The translations under genes were made by a program, and so were the position numbers. From Erodium maritimum (taxonomy: Eukaryota; Streptophyta; Magnoliopsida; Geraniales; Geraniaceae), in NCBI GenBank assembly GCA_963921825.1, contig OY997594.1:31726956-31790955 (forward strand): DNA of 64,000 nt, read 5' to 3'. Under the pieces are notes generated by a model. It was given only the letters and a program-made list of their open reading frames with translations, made no database searches and had not been told where the DNA came from. Each line of letters opens with the position of its first letter. The first letter of the stretch is position 1. Of this stretch, positions 10,520 through 20,285 are shown one piece after another.

Positions 10520-11885
10520 AAGCATCGATCGTTATAAGGCTCGCCTTGTTGCAAAATGATACACCCAAGTGGAAGGAGTTGATTACACTGATACCTTTGC
10601 CCCAGTGGTAAAAATGGTCAACGTTAGGTGTCTCTTGGCGGTCGCAGCAAATCGCGGTTGGCCTCTATACCAGCTTGATGTCAACAACGCATTTTTGCAT
10701 GGGGGCTTACTAGAGGAGGTTTATATGAAAGTTCCATAAGGCTTTTCCAGACAGGGGGCAGCGGGTTTTTCGTCTACACAAATCTCTTTATGGGCTCAAG
10801 CAAGCATCCCGTAACTGGTACCAAAAGTTTACAGAGTCTATTATTAGCCTTGGTTACAAGCTCTCAGCTACATATCACTCCCTTTTCACATTTGTTGCTC
10901 CTGGATCATTTGTTGCAGTTCTGATCTGTGTGGATGATGCAGTTATCACAGTAATAGATTCACCTCGTATTCAACAACTCAATGAGCATTTGGACAAGCT
11001 GTTCAAGATCAAAGATTTAGGGACTTTAAAGTATTTCCTTGGCCTCGAGGTAGCTCGGTCTCCTTTAGGGATTTTCCTCTCCCAAAGAAAGTATGCACTC
11101 GACATCTTGGCCGATAGTGGTCTCACTGACTGCAAACTATCACCCTTCCCACTTGCTCAACAACATCGACTTTCGGCAAGTAACGAACCCCTTTGTCAGG
11201 ACAATGGTCAATATCTTCGACTAATAGGACGTTTGTTATATATGACCATCACTCGACCAGACTTTAGCTATGATGTGCACATCCCAAGTCAATTTCTACA
11301 TGTCCCCCGTGAGACACATTTGGACGTTGCATTCCATGTTCTTCGTTATCCCAAGGGCAGCCCGGGCCAAGGGTTGTTCTTTCCAGCCAACAACACCCAC
11401 ACACTACGAGCATACTGTGATGCCAATTGGGTCAGATGTCCCGATACTCGGAAATCTACCACTGGTTACATTGTGTTTCTTGGGTCAACGCCAATCACTT
11501 GGTGATCTAAAAAGTAGCATGTATATCTTGTTCCACGGTAGAGGCCGATTACAAAGATATGGCGGCAGCCAGCCGAGAGATAGTCTGATTATGCCAACTC
11601 CTCAATGATCTCCAAAGCCATCAGAGTACGACGGTTCCACTCCTTTGTGACAATCATGCAGCCATACATGTTGCCCCTAATCCAGTTTTTCATGAGCGCA
11701 CAAAGCATATAGAGATTGACTGCCATTTCGTTCGTTAACAATTACAGGCTGGAGTGCTTCTTCCCCAGCCGGTTCCTAGTTAACACCAAATTGCAGAGAT
11801 TATCACCAAAGGTTTGGGACGTTATCGTTTTCATGAGCTTTTTGGAAAGTTTGGCATTTCCAACATTCGTGTTCTAACTTGAGGG
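10520..11885 (+). pseudogene. Copia reverse transcriptase-RNase H remnant
   Basis: RT would copy element RNA into DNA and RNase H would remove the RNA strand. The start reads DRYKARLVAK, then the FAPVVK and [10 protein letters not shown] blocks. The KSLYGLKQASRNWY block follows in another frame. The active-site motif is CVDDA in place of the usual YVDD (about 10927-10941). The longest open stretch (10930-11505) covers the RT palm/thumb and the RNase H start (YCDANWVRCPDTRKSTTGY). Further RNase H motifs are legible to 11880 ([40 protein letters not shown]). At least one frameshift (about 10740-10760) and several stops make it non-functional. Confidence 0.88.
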
Positions 11886-11892
11886 AGAGTAT

Positions 11893-12082
11893 TGACGGTA
11901 ATGTTTTGTGTCGAGGATCAATGACTCTGGTCACAACGTTTTCGTCAATAAAAGATTTATTTCCTTATTAGGCTCATACTGTAAATATAGGAAGATCTTT
12001 TTTACTTTTTTTTGTTCCTCGACTTCTTGTATAAATTACAGTCAAGTTGATTAATAAAATGCATGAATACAATATTCTAACA
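11893..12082 (+). mobile_element. 3' LTR of the truncated copia element
   Basis: It begins TGACGGTAATG right after the purine tract GAGGGAGAGTAT and ends TTCTAACA (190 bp). Its first ~30 bp match 10471-10500, the surviving scrap of the 5' LTR. Confidence 0.75.
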
Positions 12083-12512
12083 ATTTTACAAAACAGAATG
12101 AAAATTGGTGAATGATTAGGCTCAAGGAGTGGTATTGGCAATGAAATGGTTGGAGAGGACAGTAGTTGTGGATATGTTTTTGTATGCATGTGATAGTTTA
12201 AGCTGAAATATTTGGCCCCAGTAGATAAACAAATGAAACTTCTATTTTATCTTATTATCAACATTTTTGTGCAGCTGCAATATATGTAGCATGCTTGCTG
12301 TTGGAGTCCTCGTAAGTAGCAACTGAAAATATATAATGAAATTTAACAGACATGGATATATGAACAAAATGGTGAGGAGATCTTATATTCTGAATCAAGT
12401 CTCTTTTTTGTTGTAGCATATGCATTTTGTTTCTTTGTTCTACATCGACACAAGACTATGAACTTATATGTACATTACCATCTATCTCATCAAAACAAGT
12501 AACACTTAAGTT
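12083..12512 (+). other. Spacer with possible host-exon remnant
   Basis: Not recognisably transposon-derived. Within it, 12275-12311 is bounded by a strong acceptor (TTTTTGTGCAG) and a perfect donor (GTAAGT) and reads CNICSMLAVGVL in one frame. No neighbouring exon can be assigned, so this is only a hint that the copia element lies in an old intron. Confidence 0.3.
12275..12311 (+). other. Possible 37-nt host mini-exon
   Basis: ATTTTTGTGCAG precedes and GTAAGTAG follows; both match plant splice consensus well. The 37 nt are open in the frame CNICSMLAVGVL. Such sites occur by chance in AT-rich DNA, and no gene family is recognised. Confidence 0.25.
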
Positions 12513-12522
12513 TAGAGAGACA

Positions 12523-13837
12523 TAGACTTACTCAACACAACAGCACTCGAGTTCTCTCTCTCTCTCCATAGAGATACCCTAGACTTCGTCGTCGCCACTA
12601 GCGACCACAGTGGCTCCGGCCACGGGGGCTATCGGTGGGGCTCTCCTCTATCAGTTTTCTTATCCGTCCTGTTCTCCCGAGGTCCTCTTCGCCGTCACAC
12701 TCCTCCACCGGCCGTCGCCTCCACCCTCTGTTCCGGTCGCCTCGGGCCCTCCTCCGACCAGATCTGGCGGTTGAACCCTCCTTCCCCCATCCCCCAGCTG
12801 CCGCCTGAGCTCTGTCCTCGGCCGGAGTTGTTAGCTTTGCGCCACCCTCCACCGCCCCTATCCCCCTTTCCTTCGTTTCCTCCCCCACCTCCCCCACCGG
12901 CCAGCGTCTCCACTCCCTATGCCACCCCTCTTCTCCTCCATCTCCCCCTAACCGTGGCCCACCCCTCGATACCTCCCTTATCCCCCGACCTGCTCCGGCC
13001 AGGGTCGCCACCAGCAGGCCGACGTGGCCCTCCACCTCCCTCCGGCAGTACTCACTCCCATGTGGCCAGATTCAGCTCCCCCACCCCTTCACGACCCGGT
13101 CCGCAATCCTCCAGTCAGTTTCGACCCAGATTTGTTGTCACGACCAATAGATATGCCGGCCACCTCCCCTCTGCCCTCTTTCACCGGCGACGACGATCAA
13201 GACAGACCAACAACTCTTCCCCTCCGGAGTCAGATCCCAACGACCATGACCCGACTACCACTAACTGAGCCTCTTAGCCATGTTCGTTCTCCGGCCCGAC
13301 AGTCAGATCTACACCCAGCTCCCGCCGGAACACTATAGTTGAAGCCGCTCAGATATGATCTTGTTCTTTGTGTTTACCCGACTAGTCCCGTGCACCAGCC
13401 CCTAGTGGATCGGATTTGTACCCGTCTGTGCCATCCACCTCGCCCCGATTCAAAGCCCAGACATCGGAGGCCCACCGCGAGTAGTTCCTTGGTCGTCGTT
13501 GGTTATTTAGTTGCTTATCTCGTTTCCTGTTTATTAGGATTTTGTTTGTCCTCCCTGCCGGAATCTCTTATTCCCGGTAAGTGTGGATGTTGTCTCTGGT
13601 GGCGTGTCTGGTCAAGATTCTTTATCGGTGGATCTCTCCGGATTGTCGATAAAGAAGATCGACCTGGTAGTAGTGGTTATCTTGGCGCCGCGTCGCCCAT
13701 CTCGATAGCAATTCATCTCAATGATCGTTTATCGGGATCCCGAAAACGATTGATGGATGCAACGCTTGTTAGGTTTGGTATGTATCCGATATGTAAGGTT
13801 TATTAAGTTATTAATGAATCTTCTTTTCAAAAAAAAA
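12523..13837 (+). mobile_element. Short LINE-like retrotransposon (internally deleted)
   Basis: The 3' end TAAGTTATTAATGAATC with a terminal A run (13829-13837) is typical of plant L1-like elements. Possible target-site copies flank it: TAGAGAGACA at 12513-12522 and TAGAGAAACA at 13838-13847 (9 of 10). The body starts with CT repeats and a strongly C-rich stretch (12600-13440) resembling LINE 5' UTRs. Only 1.3 kb separates the ends, so endonuclease and RT are absent. The proline-rich frames at 12771-13338 and the frame at 13339-13806 show no ORF1 zinc knuckle and are probably compositional. Confidence 0.55.
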
Positions 13838-13847
13838 TAGAGAAACA

Positions 13848-15054
13848 AACATGGTATATTGTCTTGTTTCAACAACCCTTAAAACAGGCTCTTGATCCTG
13901 CAAACACCTTTTATGCAAACCTAAGAAAAGTTCAAATAAGGTGTTGATGATTGAACATTTGAAGTGAGTCCATCATGGCATCCCCGAACATATGAAATGG
14001 TCCCAAATTCGGACTCATAGCCATGTAAATGCAGAAAAGTGTGTGTTAGGCATGCTTGAGAAGGAGAGGGAGGGACACATATGAGTTGTGGACCTAACTG
14101 ATAACTGATATTAACCACCTTGAAAGGACATAGATCTCAAATGGATTAGCCTCCGCCATTCTACAAACTTGATAACATAAGAGGGATTAATTTCATACAA
14201 GGGGCTAAGAGTTGAGAGTGGTGTTTGGGGACGAAGAATCCCATAATGGGGAGGGAAAAGTGAAGGTTACCAAAGAGATGTGGACAAGGAAGTCCATGCC
14301 AATCATGTCCAGCAAAAAGGCATCTCCTTCCCATTCTCTTTCCTTGTTCCACTTTTTGCAATGCCGTCCCCACCATCCCACTTATTTTCTATCTTCTCTC
14401 AACACTCAAACGCACAATTAACATTTATTAGTAATGGGTGGTTCAAAATCCAATAGGCAAATAGGGGATGATGCAATTTAGGTGCACCCATTGGTACGGG
14501 TTTGAAGCCATGAGGTGCTACAGAATGCTAGTTGTTCGTGAATCGTGTGGGTAAAGTTGGCTTTCTAGTCTTTTTCTTTTTTTGGTCTTGGTTTATGGCT
14601 TTCAAGTCTTGTCCTACGATGATTAACCGACTTGATTTTATTTCTTTCATATTATATTATTTCTTTTGTTAGTCGGCGACGTTATGTAGAACTTCTAAAA
14701 ACATCAACAATGGTATATTATGACTAGTAGTATGGAGTTATGGTAAAAACATTTTTTTTGGGTTTCTCTCTTCTTCATACCACTATTTCATACCATGGTC
14801 TCTCCAATGTCATACTATGATTAGTAGTAGAGAGTCATTGTTTGTAATTGTTTTGGAGTAAAATAGTATCCTCTATTCTCTAAAATGCTTTACATTGACG
14901 ACACAAGCCGTAGTTGGATCGTACCATAGCCAACACTCTCTCTCCTCAAATTTGATTATTTGATTATTTCTCTCTCCTCAAAAATCTCTACCATAGCTCC
15001 TACCTTGGCTTCTACCACGAGCATTGGAGGTGGTTTAAGGACGGAGTCTTGTTT
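13848..15054. other. Gene-poor spacer, possible MITE at 14690-15050
   Basis: Short frames on the minus strand (13921-14118, 14161-14376) have no recognisable domain. At 14690-15050 the wording (ATGGTATATTATGACTAG, several ACCATAGCTCC/ACCATGG repeats, ending GAGCATTGGAGGTGGTTT) resembles the AT-rich body of small DNA transposons. I could not pair clear terminal inverted repeats, so no class is assigned. Confidence 0.3.
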
Positions 15055-15950
15055 TTTAAAAAGGCATAAATTTTATTATTGATAAACGTATAAAAACCAG
15101 TACAAGTAAAAGTTTTTGGAGAGTCCTAAGACATTATAATCGTTATAGACGGTGTTGAAATAGTCACATAATCAGGTAGTGGGGTTCGAAAACGGAACTA
15201 ACGAGTACTACTCAAGGTACTGCTTAAACGCTGCATATTACCATGTGAGGTGCGACCAAATCTAAACTACTCAGTACAGAGGGGAATGACTTTCACCAAG
15301 GTACAAAGAGGAATGACTTTCACCAGGGACCCCTCCTAAAGCAAGTTCCTAAAGCCATAGTTCCCTACCATTCCTCATGGCGAGACTGTTTTTCACCCCT
15401 CGTATGATCTTCACGGGGTTCTCCAACTAACCCCCTCCCACCTCGATTGGGGTACCTACCCGTCTTACTGTACCGTTAGGTACAAAGTTCGGGGTTACTA
15501 TCGGGTTGCTGACTCGATGTAACACACCTTTAAGTATAGAGTTCAAGGTTAGAAGTCCAAAGTCTGATTGAATATTCTGGGACAACTTAGTCTCCTAATC
15601 GATTGTGTACTGCTTGGCCTTCTGGTCCTTCTCGAACTCCATCATTGAGTTATCGAAGCGTGGGGTACCAAGCACCTCCAGATCACACCCCCGAGGCACA
15701 TGTCCAATCCTACCACAATTTAAGCATAATGTGGGTAACTTGGTGTAGGTCAGCGAAACCCGAACAGGGTCTTGGAACTCTCTAAACCACAACAGAAGAT
15801 TCCATCAAAGAGGACGCTCCAAAGGGGTGCCAGAAACGGACCTTGACCGCCCCTCCCCAAAAAAGGCCCCATTAATCACACGAGACCTCCATACACAAGT
15901 TCGTAAGACAACGTGATGAGCGGAAATGTTTCCTACTTATTTTGACCATT
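15055..15950 (-). mobile_element. LINE remnant 1 (minus strand)
   Basis: Read on the minus strand it ends with TTTATCAATAATAAAATTT followed by ATGCCTTTTTAAAAAA, a plant LINE 3' end (15055-15090 in window coordinates). Upstream on that strand comes a fragment of ORF1 with a CCHC knuckle (15595-15792). Endonuclease and RT are missing, so ORF1 has been fused to the 3' tail by a large deletion. Segments at 15190-15380 match LINE remnant 2 at 16255-16385 (shared CTCAAGGTA.TGC.TAAACG and GGACCCCTCC), so the two are one family in tandem. Confidence 0.65.
15595..15792 (-). pseudogene. LINE ORF1 fragment with CCHC zinc knuckle
   Basis: ORF1 proteins of plant L1-like elements bind the element RNA. The knuckle CLNCGRIGHVPRGC fits C-x2-C-x4-H-x4-C, preceded by VSLTYTKLPTL, the usual lead-in after a DUF4283 domain (here mostly lost, though WFREFQDP keeps part of it). 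The frame is 65 codons against several hundred in a complete ORF1, and a stop closes it shortly after the knuckle. Confidence 0.7.
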
Positions 15951-15974
15951 TTCCTTATATTTTTACCTTGTTTT

Positions 15975-16696
15975 TTTAGCCAAAAGTGTAATTTCATTAA
16001 TTTAAATTTCCGTACATATGAGTGCATCAGGAATAAATCCCTGCCCACGAAGAACAGACATAAGACACAATGGTGTCGTAGTTCTTGTTAAACTATAACC
16101 GCCACCGACGATTTTGAATAGGGTGACACAAAGGCTACATAATAGAAATAAAACTAAACGAAGTAGACTACGGGTGCTCTATTTCTTTCCTGAATGCTGC
16201 ATGCACAGTATATGACCGAACCTGCTATCATCCACTTCTAACCTATGGCGAAACTGACTACGGCTACTCAAGGTATTGCCTAAACGCTGCATACTCTAGA
16301 GAGTGCAACAGACGCTGCTATCATCAGTTTCAGAGGGAGGCATAGCTCTAACCAAGGACCCCTCCCAAGGCCAGTCCCTAGAGCACTGAATTCCTTTCGT
16401 CATTGACCCTGCAAAAACGAAATCAGGTAAAATAAAAAGGACTCACCCGATTAGCCAGATCCATACTCGAGAGAGGGGTCGAGGAGGGTGTGGTGGTGGA
16501 GGCTAGGGAGAAGGACGTGCTAGCAGCGGCTTCAGAGACGGTGGTGGAGGCCAGGGAGAAGGACGTGCTAGTAGCGGCTTCAGAGACGGTGGCGGTGGCT
16601 CCAAAGGCGGCGACTGGTGTGACTTTAGAGACGGCGGTGGAGGCTCTAGAGAATTGTTGTCGAGATCAATCGGGGAAGGGGAAGTAGCAGAAGAGA

Positions 16697-16740
<44 letters not shown>

Positions 16741-16975
16741 AATTGAGAAAGGGACAAGCGGTGTCGGCGACGACGTGATCGTGGTGATACGAGTTGAGGG
16801 TGAGATTGGGGAAATCGGGGAAGATGGGAGTTGGGTAGTGATGGCCCTCGTGGGCAGCAGAGGAGCAGGAGAGGGTGAAGAGGATGGACGCCATATCGAC
16901 ATAGCAGTAGTACCGGATTGAGGCTGGGAGAAGCGACGATGGCCCTGGAAAAAAGCCCTAGCAGAGCTCACCTAT
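15975..16975 (-). mobile_element. LINE remnant 2 (minus strand, short, with 5' region)
   Basis: On the minus strand the 3' end reads TTAATGAAATTACACTTTTGG and then CTAAAAAAA (15975-16010). The 5' part (16440-16975) is C-rich with repeated AGCCTCCACC/CTGAAGCCGCT words, as in LINE leaders; the frames there are proline-rich and overlap in all phases. It is interrupted by a 32-nt C run plus 10 A (16698-16739). ORF1, endonuclease and RT are not recognisable. It belongs to the same family as LINE remnant 1. Confidence 0.55.
16698..16739. repeat. Poly-C (32 nt) followed by poly-A (10 nt)
   Basis: An uninterrupted run of 32 C and then 10 A inside LINE remnant 2. It creates the glycine-only runs seen in minus-strand frames here, which are artefacts. 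Its length is likely to be unstable or mis-assembled. Confidence 0.85.
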
Positions 16976-17532
16976 TGTTCTCACTATTGCTTTTTTCGGT
17001 TTACTACATGATAGTTGTATTAGATGTATATTTTTAACTTGTTTGTGCTCCTTTTTATATTTTTTAGCTTTATTTAATAACTGTGCAAAACATCGTTCAT
17101 TGTCGATATATTTCATGTATCCCAAATATATTCATGAATGGTCTTTTTTTGTAGGCCGCGAAAAATAAAAATATTAGCGTAAGAACGAGGGTTATCAGAG
17201 TTCTATTGAAGCGGAAATGAGCTTTTGAAGTGATAAATGAGGTGATCCGATGTAGCGACAGCCCACCAAAATCTGTGCGCCCACACTCCAACAGCCACAG
17301 GATCTACTGACTAGCGCTGACCGCATCTAATCCATTCATGCTTACGCGTTTTCAATCGTTGGATGTGTAGCTTGCTACGTTGACTTGATCCGGCGCATGT
17401 GGAGACTAGTTGCACTGCAACTTTAGAACTCTTGCCTGCACTAGATAAGGTCCAACAATTCGCCCTCCTTCACTACATTCCCAGCTCGTGTGAAATCAAA
17501 GCAGAATCAGATTTTTCTTTTTCCTTGAGGTC
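16976..17532 (+). other. Upstream region of a possible host gene
   Basis: Non-repetitive in appearance, ending in a TATA box at 17533. A 64-codon frame on the minus strand (17097-17291) is not recognised. Being directly upstream of the candidate gene start at 17725, this is the likeliest promoter sequence in the window that belongs to a host gene rather than a transposon. Confidence 0.35.
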
Positions 17533-17540
17533 TATATATA
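17533..17540 (+). promoter_or_regulatory. TATA box of the possible host gene
   Basis: CTATATATAC sits about 190 bp before an ATG in good context (ATCAATGAAC). A transcription start about 30 bp on would give a CT-rich leader of about 160 nt, normal for a plant gene. Confidence 0.45.
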
Positions 17541-17724
17541 CATATGTGTATCAGTTTCCAAGGGAGAATTGACACACGAATATTATTTCTTCATACAATA
17601 AATTAATTTCTTGTTTTTTTACCTTTCTTTCTGCTCTCAAGCATCTTGTTTGTTCTTTATCTTGGAGCAAATTTCTACTACTTGAGACCATAGTTTTGAC
17701 GATTCAAAAAGATTTCAAGCATCA

Positions 17725-17829
17725 ATGAACCTCCTACCATCTCCAACTTCTCCATTTTCATATATTGAAACTTCGGAGAGTTGGAGATGGTGGGTTTACA
17801 AGTTAGAGGAGTTTTTGATTGGGTTTCTC
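17725..17829 (+). CDS. 5' coding fragment of unidentified host gene, cut by LTR insertion
   Basis: An ATG at 17725 opens 35 codons that run exactly to the first base of the gypsy LTR at 17830. The peptide begins MNLLPSPTSPF and contains SESWRWWVYKLEEFL; the tryptophan-rich, amphipathic sequence looks like a real protein rather than random translation. A TATA box and a plausible leader precede it. Beyond 17829 the frame continues 18 codons into LTR sequence and stops. No continuation is seen after the B-/flank junction at 33504. I do not recognise the family. The segment also contains a near-perfect inverted repeat (17733-17753 with 17775-17794), so an alternative reading is a hairpin RNA or a small foldback. 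Confidence 0.4.
17733..17794 (+). repeat. Inverted repeat, about 20-bp arms, 21-nt loop
   Basis: CCTACCATCTCCAACTTCTCC (left arm) pairs with the right arm GGAGAGTTGGAGATGGTGGG with one bulge and one G-U pair. It lies within the candidate coding fragment. It may be coincidence, or part of a small RNA hairpin. Confidence 0.6.
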
Positions 17830-17882
17830 TGTAAGAACCGCCTCTGGTCGATCCCGGTCGAACCAGCGAATTCTGAAGAAAG

Positions 17883-17908
17883 TTGACTTTTTACCAGAAA
17901 AGTCAACC
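17883..17908 (+). promoter_or_regulatory. Inverted pair of W-box cores in LTR U3
   Basis: GTTGACTTTT ... AAAAGTCAAC, about 50 bp from the LTR start. TTGAC(C/T) is the W-box bound by WRKY factors. The same inverted pair occurs at the same place in five other LTRs here (7172-7197, 25302-25327, 33427-33452, 49088-49113, 60509-60534). Confidence 0.55.
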
Positions 17909-18739
17909 GATGATTCTGGGAGTCATTCGAGACCTTTCCGGGTCCCAAAAAGCTTAGCCGTCATTACGGTTAGCTTAATTGGGCCATTTCCTTTCGAATG
18001 ACTATAACTGTGAAAAAGTCAACTGTTGGTCAATTTCGGGTCAAACTTCGCTAATTTAAGGATTAAAATAAAGTAAACCTTTTGCGCTGGATTTTATTAA
18101 GATGAGAGCTGGTCCCTACATGGAAAAGTGTCCATAGTGGCTTGGGTGGGAAGAAACAAGGTGGAAAGGACTCATTTAACTAACTATGTGTGGCCTTGAA
18201 GAGATAAGGGTAATGAGGCGTTTTGGGGATTTCAAAAGTAGGTTAAAGGCACAAAAAACAAGAGCAATTCAGCTCATTTGTGCTTGTGGCCGAAATTGAG
18301 AGAGAGAGGAAGAAGAAAGGGAGTATTGGAAGCTTGAAGAAGAAGAAAGGAGGAAAAAGGGTGCCTTGAACCCATTTTCTACCCAAATCTTCCAATTTTC
18401 ACTTGTTTCTTCACCTATTCTCCATTCTCAAGGTAAATCCTCAATCCTTTTTCGTTTTTTGTTGTTTTTGGTTCATGGGTTTTGAGGAAAAATGATGAAC
18501 ATGGTTGGGTTTTTGGAAGTTTGATGTTGGATGATGATTTTTTGAGATAAAAGGAAGTTAGATGATGGTTTTAATGTGGATTTGTGGTGTTTTGATGAAG
18601 ACCCATGATGGGTATTGAGTTATTGACGTTTTTGGAGCTGATTTTGGAGGTTTGGGAAGGTCAAAAATGGAGTTTTGGAGTGTTTTTTTGGTGAAAACCG
18701 AAGCTGGTAGAAGAAGAAGACGGAACAGTGCCAGACCCA

Positions 18740-18895
18740 TCACGGATCCGTGACGGGCACCATGACGGGAGACGTCACGGCTCCGTGAGGGAGACCGTGA
18801 CGGCGTCAGTCACGGCTCCGTGAGGAGAACCGTGACCCGATCCATTATGGAGCCCGTCAAGGCTCCGTGACCCGAACCGTGACAGACCTAGGTTG
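18740..18895 (+). promoter_or_regulatory. Cluster of TGACG/CGTCA motifs with palindromes
   Basis: About ten copies of CCGTGACG, CGTCACGG or close variants in 150 bp, including the palindrome TCACGGATCCGTGA. TGACG is the as-1 core bound by TGA-type bZIP factors. Equivalent clusters lie at 7985-8130, 24350-24495 and 32515-32660. They lie inside the LTR, downstream of the leader-like stretch, so a promoter role is uncertain. Confidence 0.5.
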
Positions 18896-19599
18896 GGCCT
18901 TTTGGGCCCATTTTGTTGAATTTCGAGTAATTGGGACGGTTATCTATAACCGAGTCCTGTTGGGATTAATTGGGAATATTTTCCTCTTTAAACCTTTGTG
19001 AATTACTCTTGATTCGAGTATTTATTTTTGATCCAAGACCTTGGACCCGAGCTCGAAGGAGGAGGAGACCCTTGCACATCGTGAAGTGACGAGGAGGAAG
19101 CTAGCCAGGTCGTCCGCAACTAGGATTGGATTGCTCTTGAGGTACGGAAGAGTAGTAAACTCCACTTTTAATTAAAGAATGCTAATAGTATGCCTATAGG
19201 ATACTAATAACCCGAAAAGTCTAGTTTACATATAGGATGTGAATCACTAGAATAACCGCTTTCAATTATGGGAATTGCCCTGCTGGTAGAATGACCATGT
19301 CGAGCCTTAGGATTGATTGTTGATTGTGCTTGATTGTAGTCTTTAGTCCTTAAACGTTGATGCATATTATCTTCTTTGATTATTTTAAGAGTCATGACAT
19401 GCTATATGAATGTGATACGAATGTTTGTTCTTGATATGGTTGATCGAGTGAATGTGATGAATGTGAATTGAATTGTTATCTTGTGATATGGTCGGGTGAG
19501 TGATAGACCGATGTGATATGTTCGGTAAGTTGTGCCGGTAAGTTGTTGGTATGTGAGTTCGTTGTATTGTGTTTGGTATGCTATTGTGTGGTTTTGTTT

Positions 19600-20010
19600 G
19601 TGTACCCCGAGGTGTGTTTCCGGGAAGATACCTAGGCCGATGTGCGTTTCCGGTATGGTATATGTTTGTGTACCCCGAGGGGGTAAATCCGGGAAGACAT
19701 CTATGCCGATGTGCGTTTCTGGTATGATGTACGTTGTTTACCCCGATGTGCGTTTCCGGGAAGATGTCTAGGCCGATGTGCGTTTCCGGTATGACGTATG
19801 GTTGTTTACCCCGAGGGGGTATTTCCGGGAAGATGTCTAGGCCGATGTGCGTTTCCGGTATGACGTATGGTTGTTTACCCCGAGGGGGTATTTCCGGGAA
19901 GATATCTAGGCCGATGTGCATTTCCGGTATGATATATTATTTGCTTTACCCCGATGTGCGTTTCCGGGAAGATATCTAGACCGAGGGGGTATTCCGGTAC
20001 GATATATTCA
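19600..20010 (+). repeat. 69-bp minisatellite in B+ LTR
   Basis: Units begin TACCCCGA and contain TTTCCGGGAAGAT.TCTAGG and GATGTGCGTTTCCGG; starts at 19739, 19807, 19876 and 19946 give a 68-70 bp period. It creates repetitive open frames on both strands (19385-19979) that are not genes. Confidence 0.85.
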
Positions 20011-20285
20011 TTGAGTTGTGCGTGATGATTGAATTGTCTTGAATACTTGTTTTATGCTTGTGTGTTTTGGATCCGAATAACGTGTGTGGCGGTCTTGATA
20101 GCATCATGTTACGTTGTTCGCATGTCTCTTCAGTTCAGTGCTTTTATCAGTGTTGTTTTGTTTCCGTTATTTTCTATTTGACTGTCAGTTTTGAGTAAGA
20201 GTTATCAATCGGTTATTCCTGGTAACGTAACGGAAGTCCTTTCCCTTTACTACTTTTTCCTACTGAGCGTAAGCTCACCCCCTTA

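Larger units (their letters stand above)
10471..12082 (+). mobile_element. Truncated Ty1/copia element (Ale-like)
   Basis: A deleted copia copy. Only the first ~30 bp of its 5' LTR survive (10471-10500), fused directly to sequence encoding the start of RT. The same words (ACGGTAATGTTTTGTGT, then GATCAAT) recur at the 3' LTR start (11896 on). RT and RNase H follow, then the purine-rich TTGAGGGAGAG and a 190-bp 3' LTR ending TTCTAACA. Gag, protease and integrase are missing. No 5-bp duplication is evident. A very short LTR with this RT type fits the Ale/Retrofit lineage; that assignment is by memory of the family. Confidence 0.8.
17830..20285 (+). mobile_element. 5' LTR of B+ (3' terminus missing)
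   Basis: Starts TGTAAGAACCGCC. An inverted TTGAC pair is at 17883-17908, a GA-rich leader-like stretch at 18300-18360, a donor-like CAAG|GTAAAT at about 18432, a TGACG/CGTCA cluster at 18740-18890, a second donor-like GAG|GTACGG at 19142, a ~69-bp minisatellite at 19600-20010 and the hairpin TGAGCGTAAGCTCA at 20264-20277. After the hairpin the usual acceptor and the GGGGCGTGACA end are absent; the sequence passes into leader homologous to B-. A deletion of the last ~250 bp plus primer site explains this. Confidence 0.8.

Noticed and set aside
12598..13338. Proline-, arginine- or glycine-rich frames of 72-165 codons
   Set aside because: Strongly C-rich LINE-like leader; frames exist in several phases and lack any domain.
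19385..19979. Repetitive open frames (79-178 codons, both strands)
   Set aside because: They follow the 69-bp LTR minisatellite, whose units keep a frame open by repetition; no domain, and they overlap on both strands.
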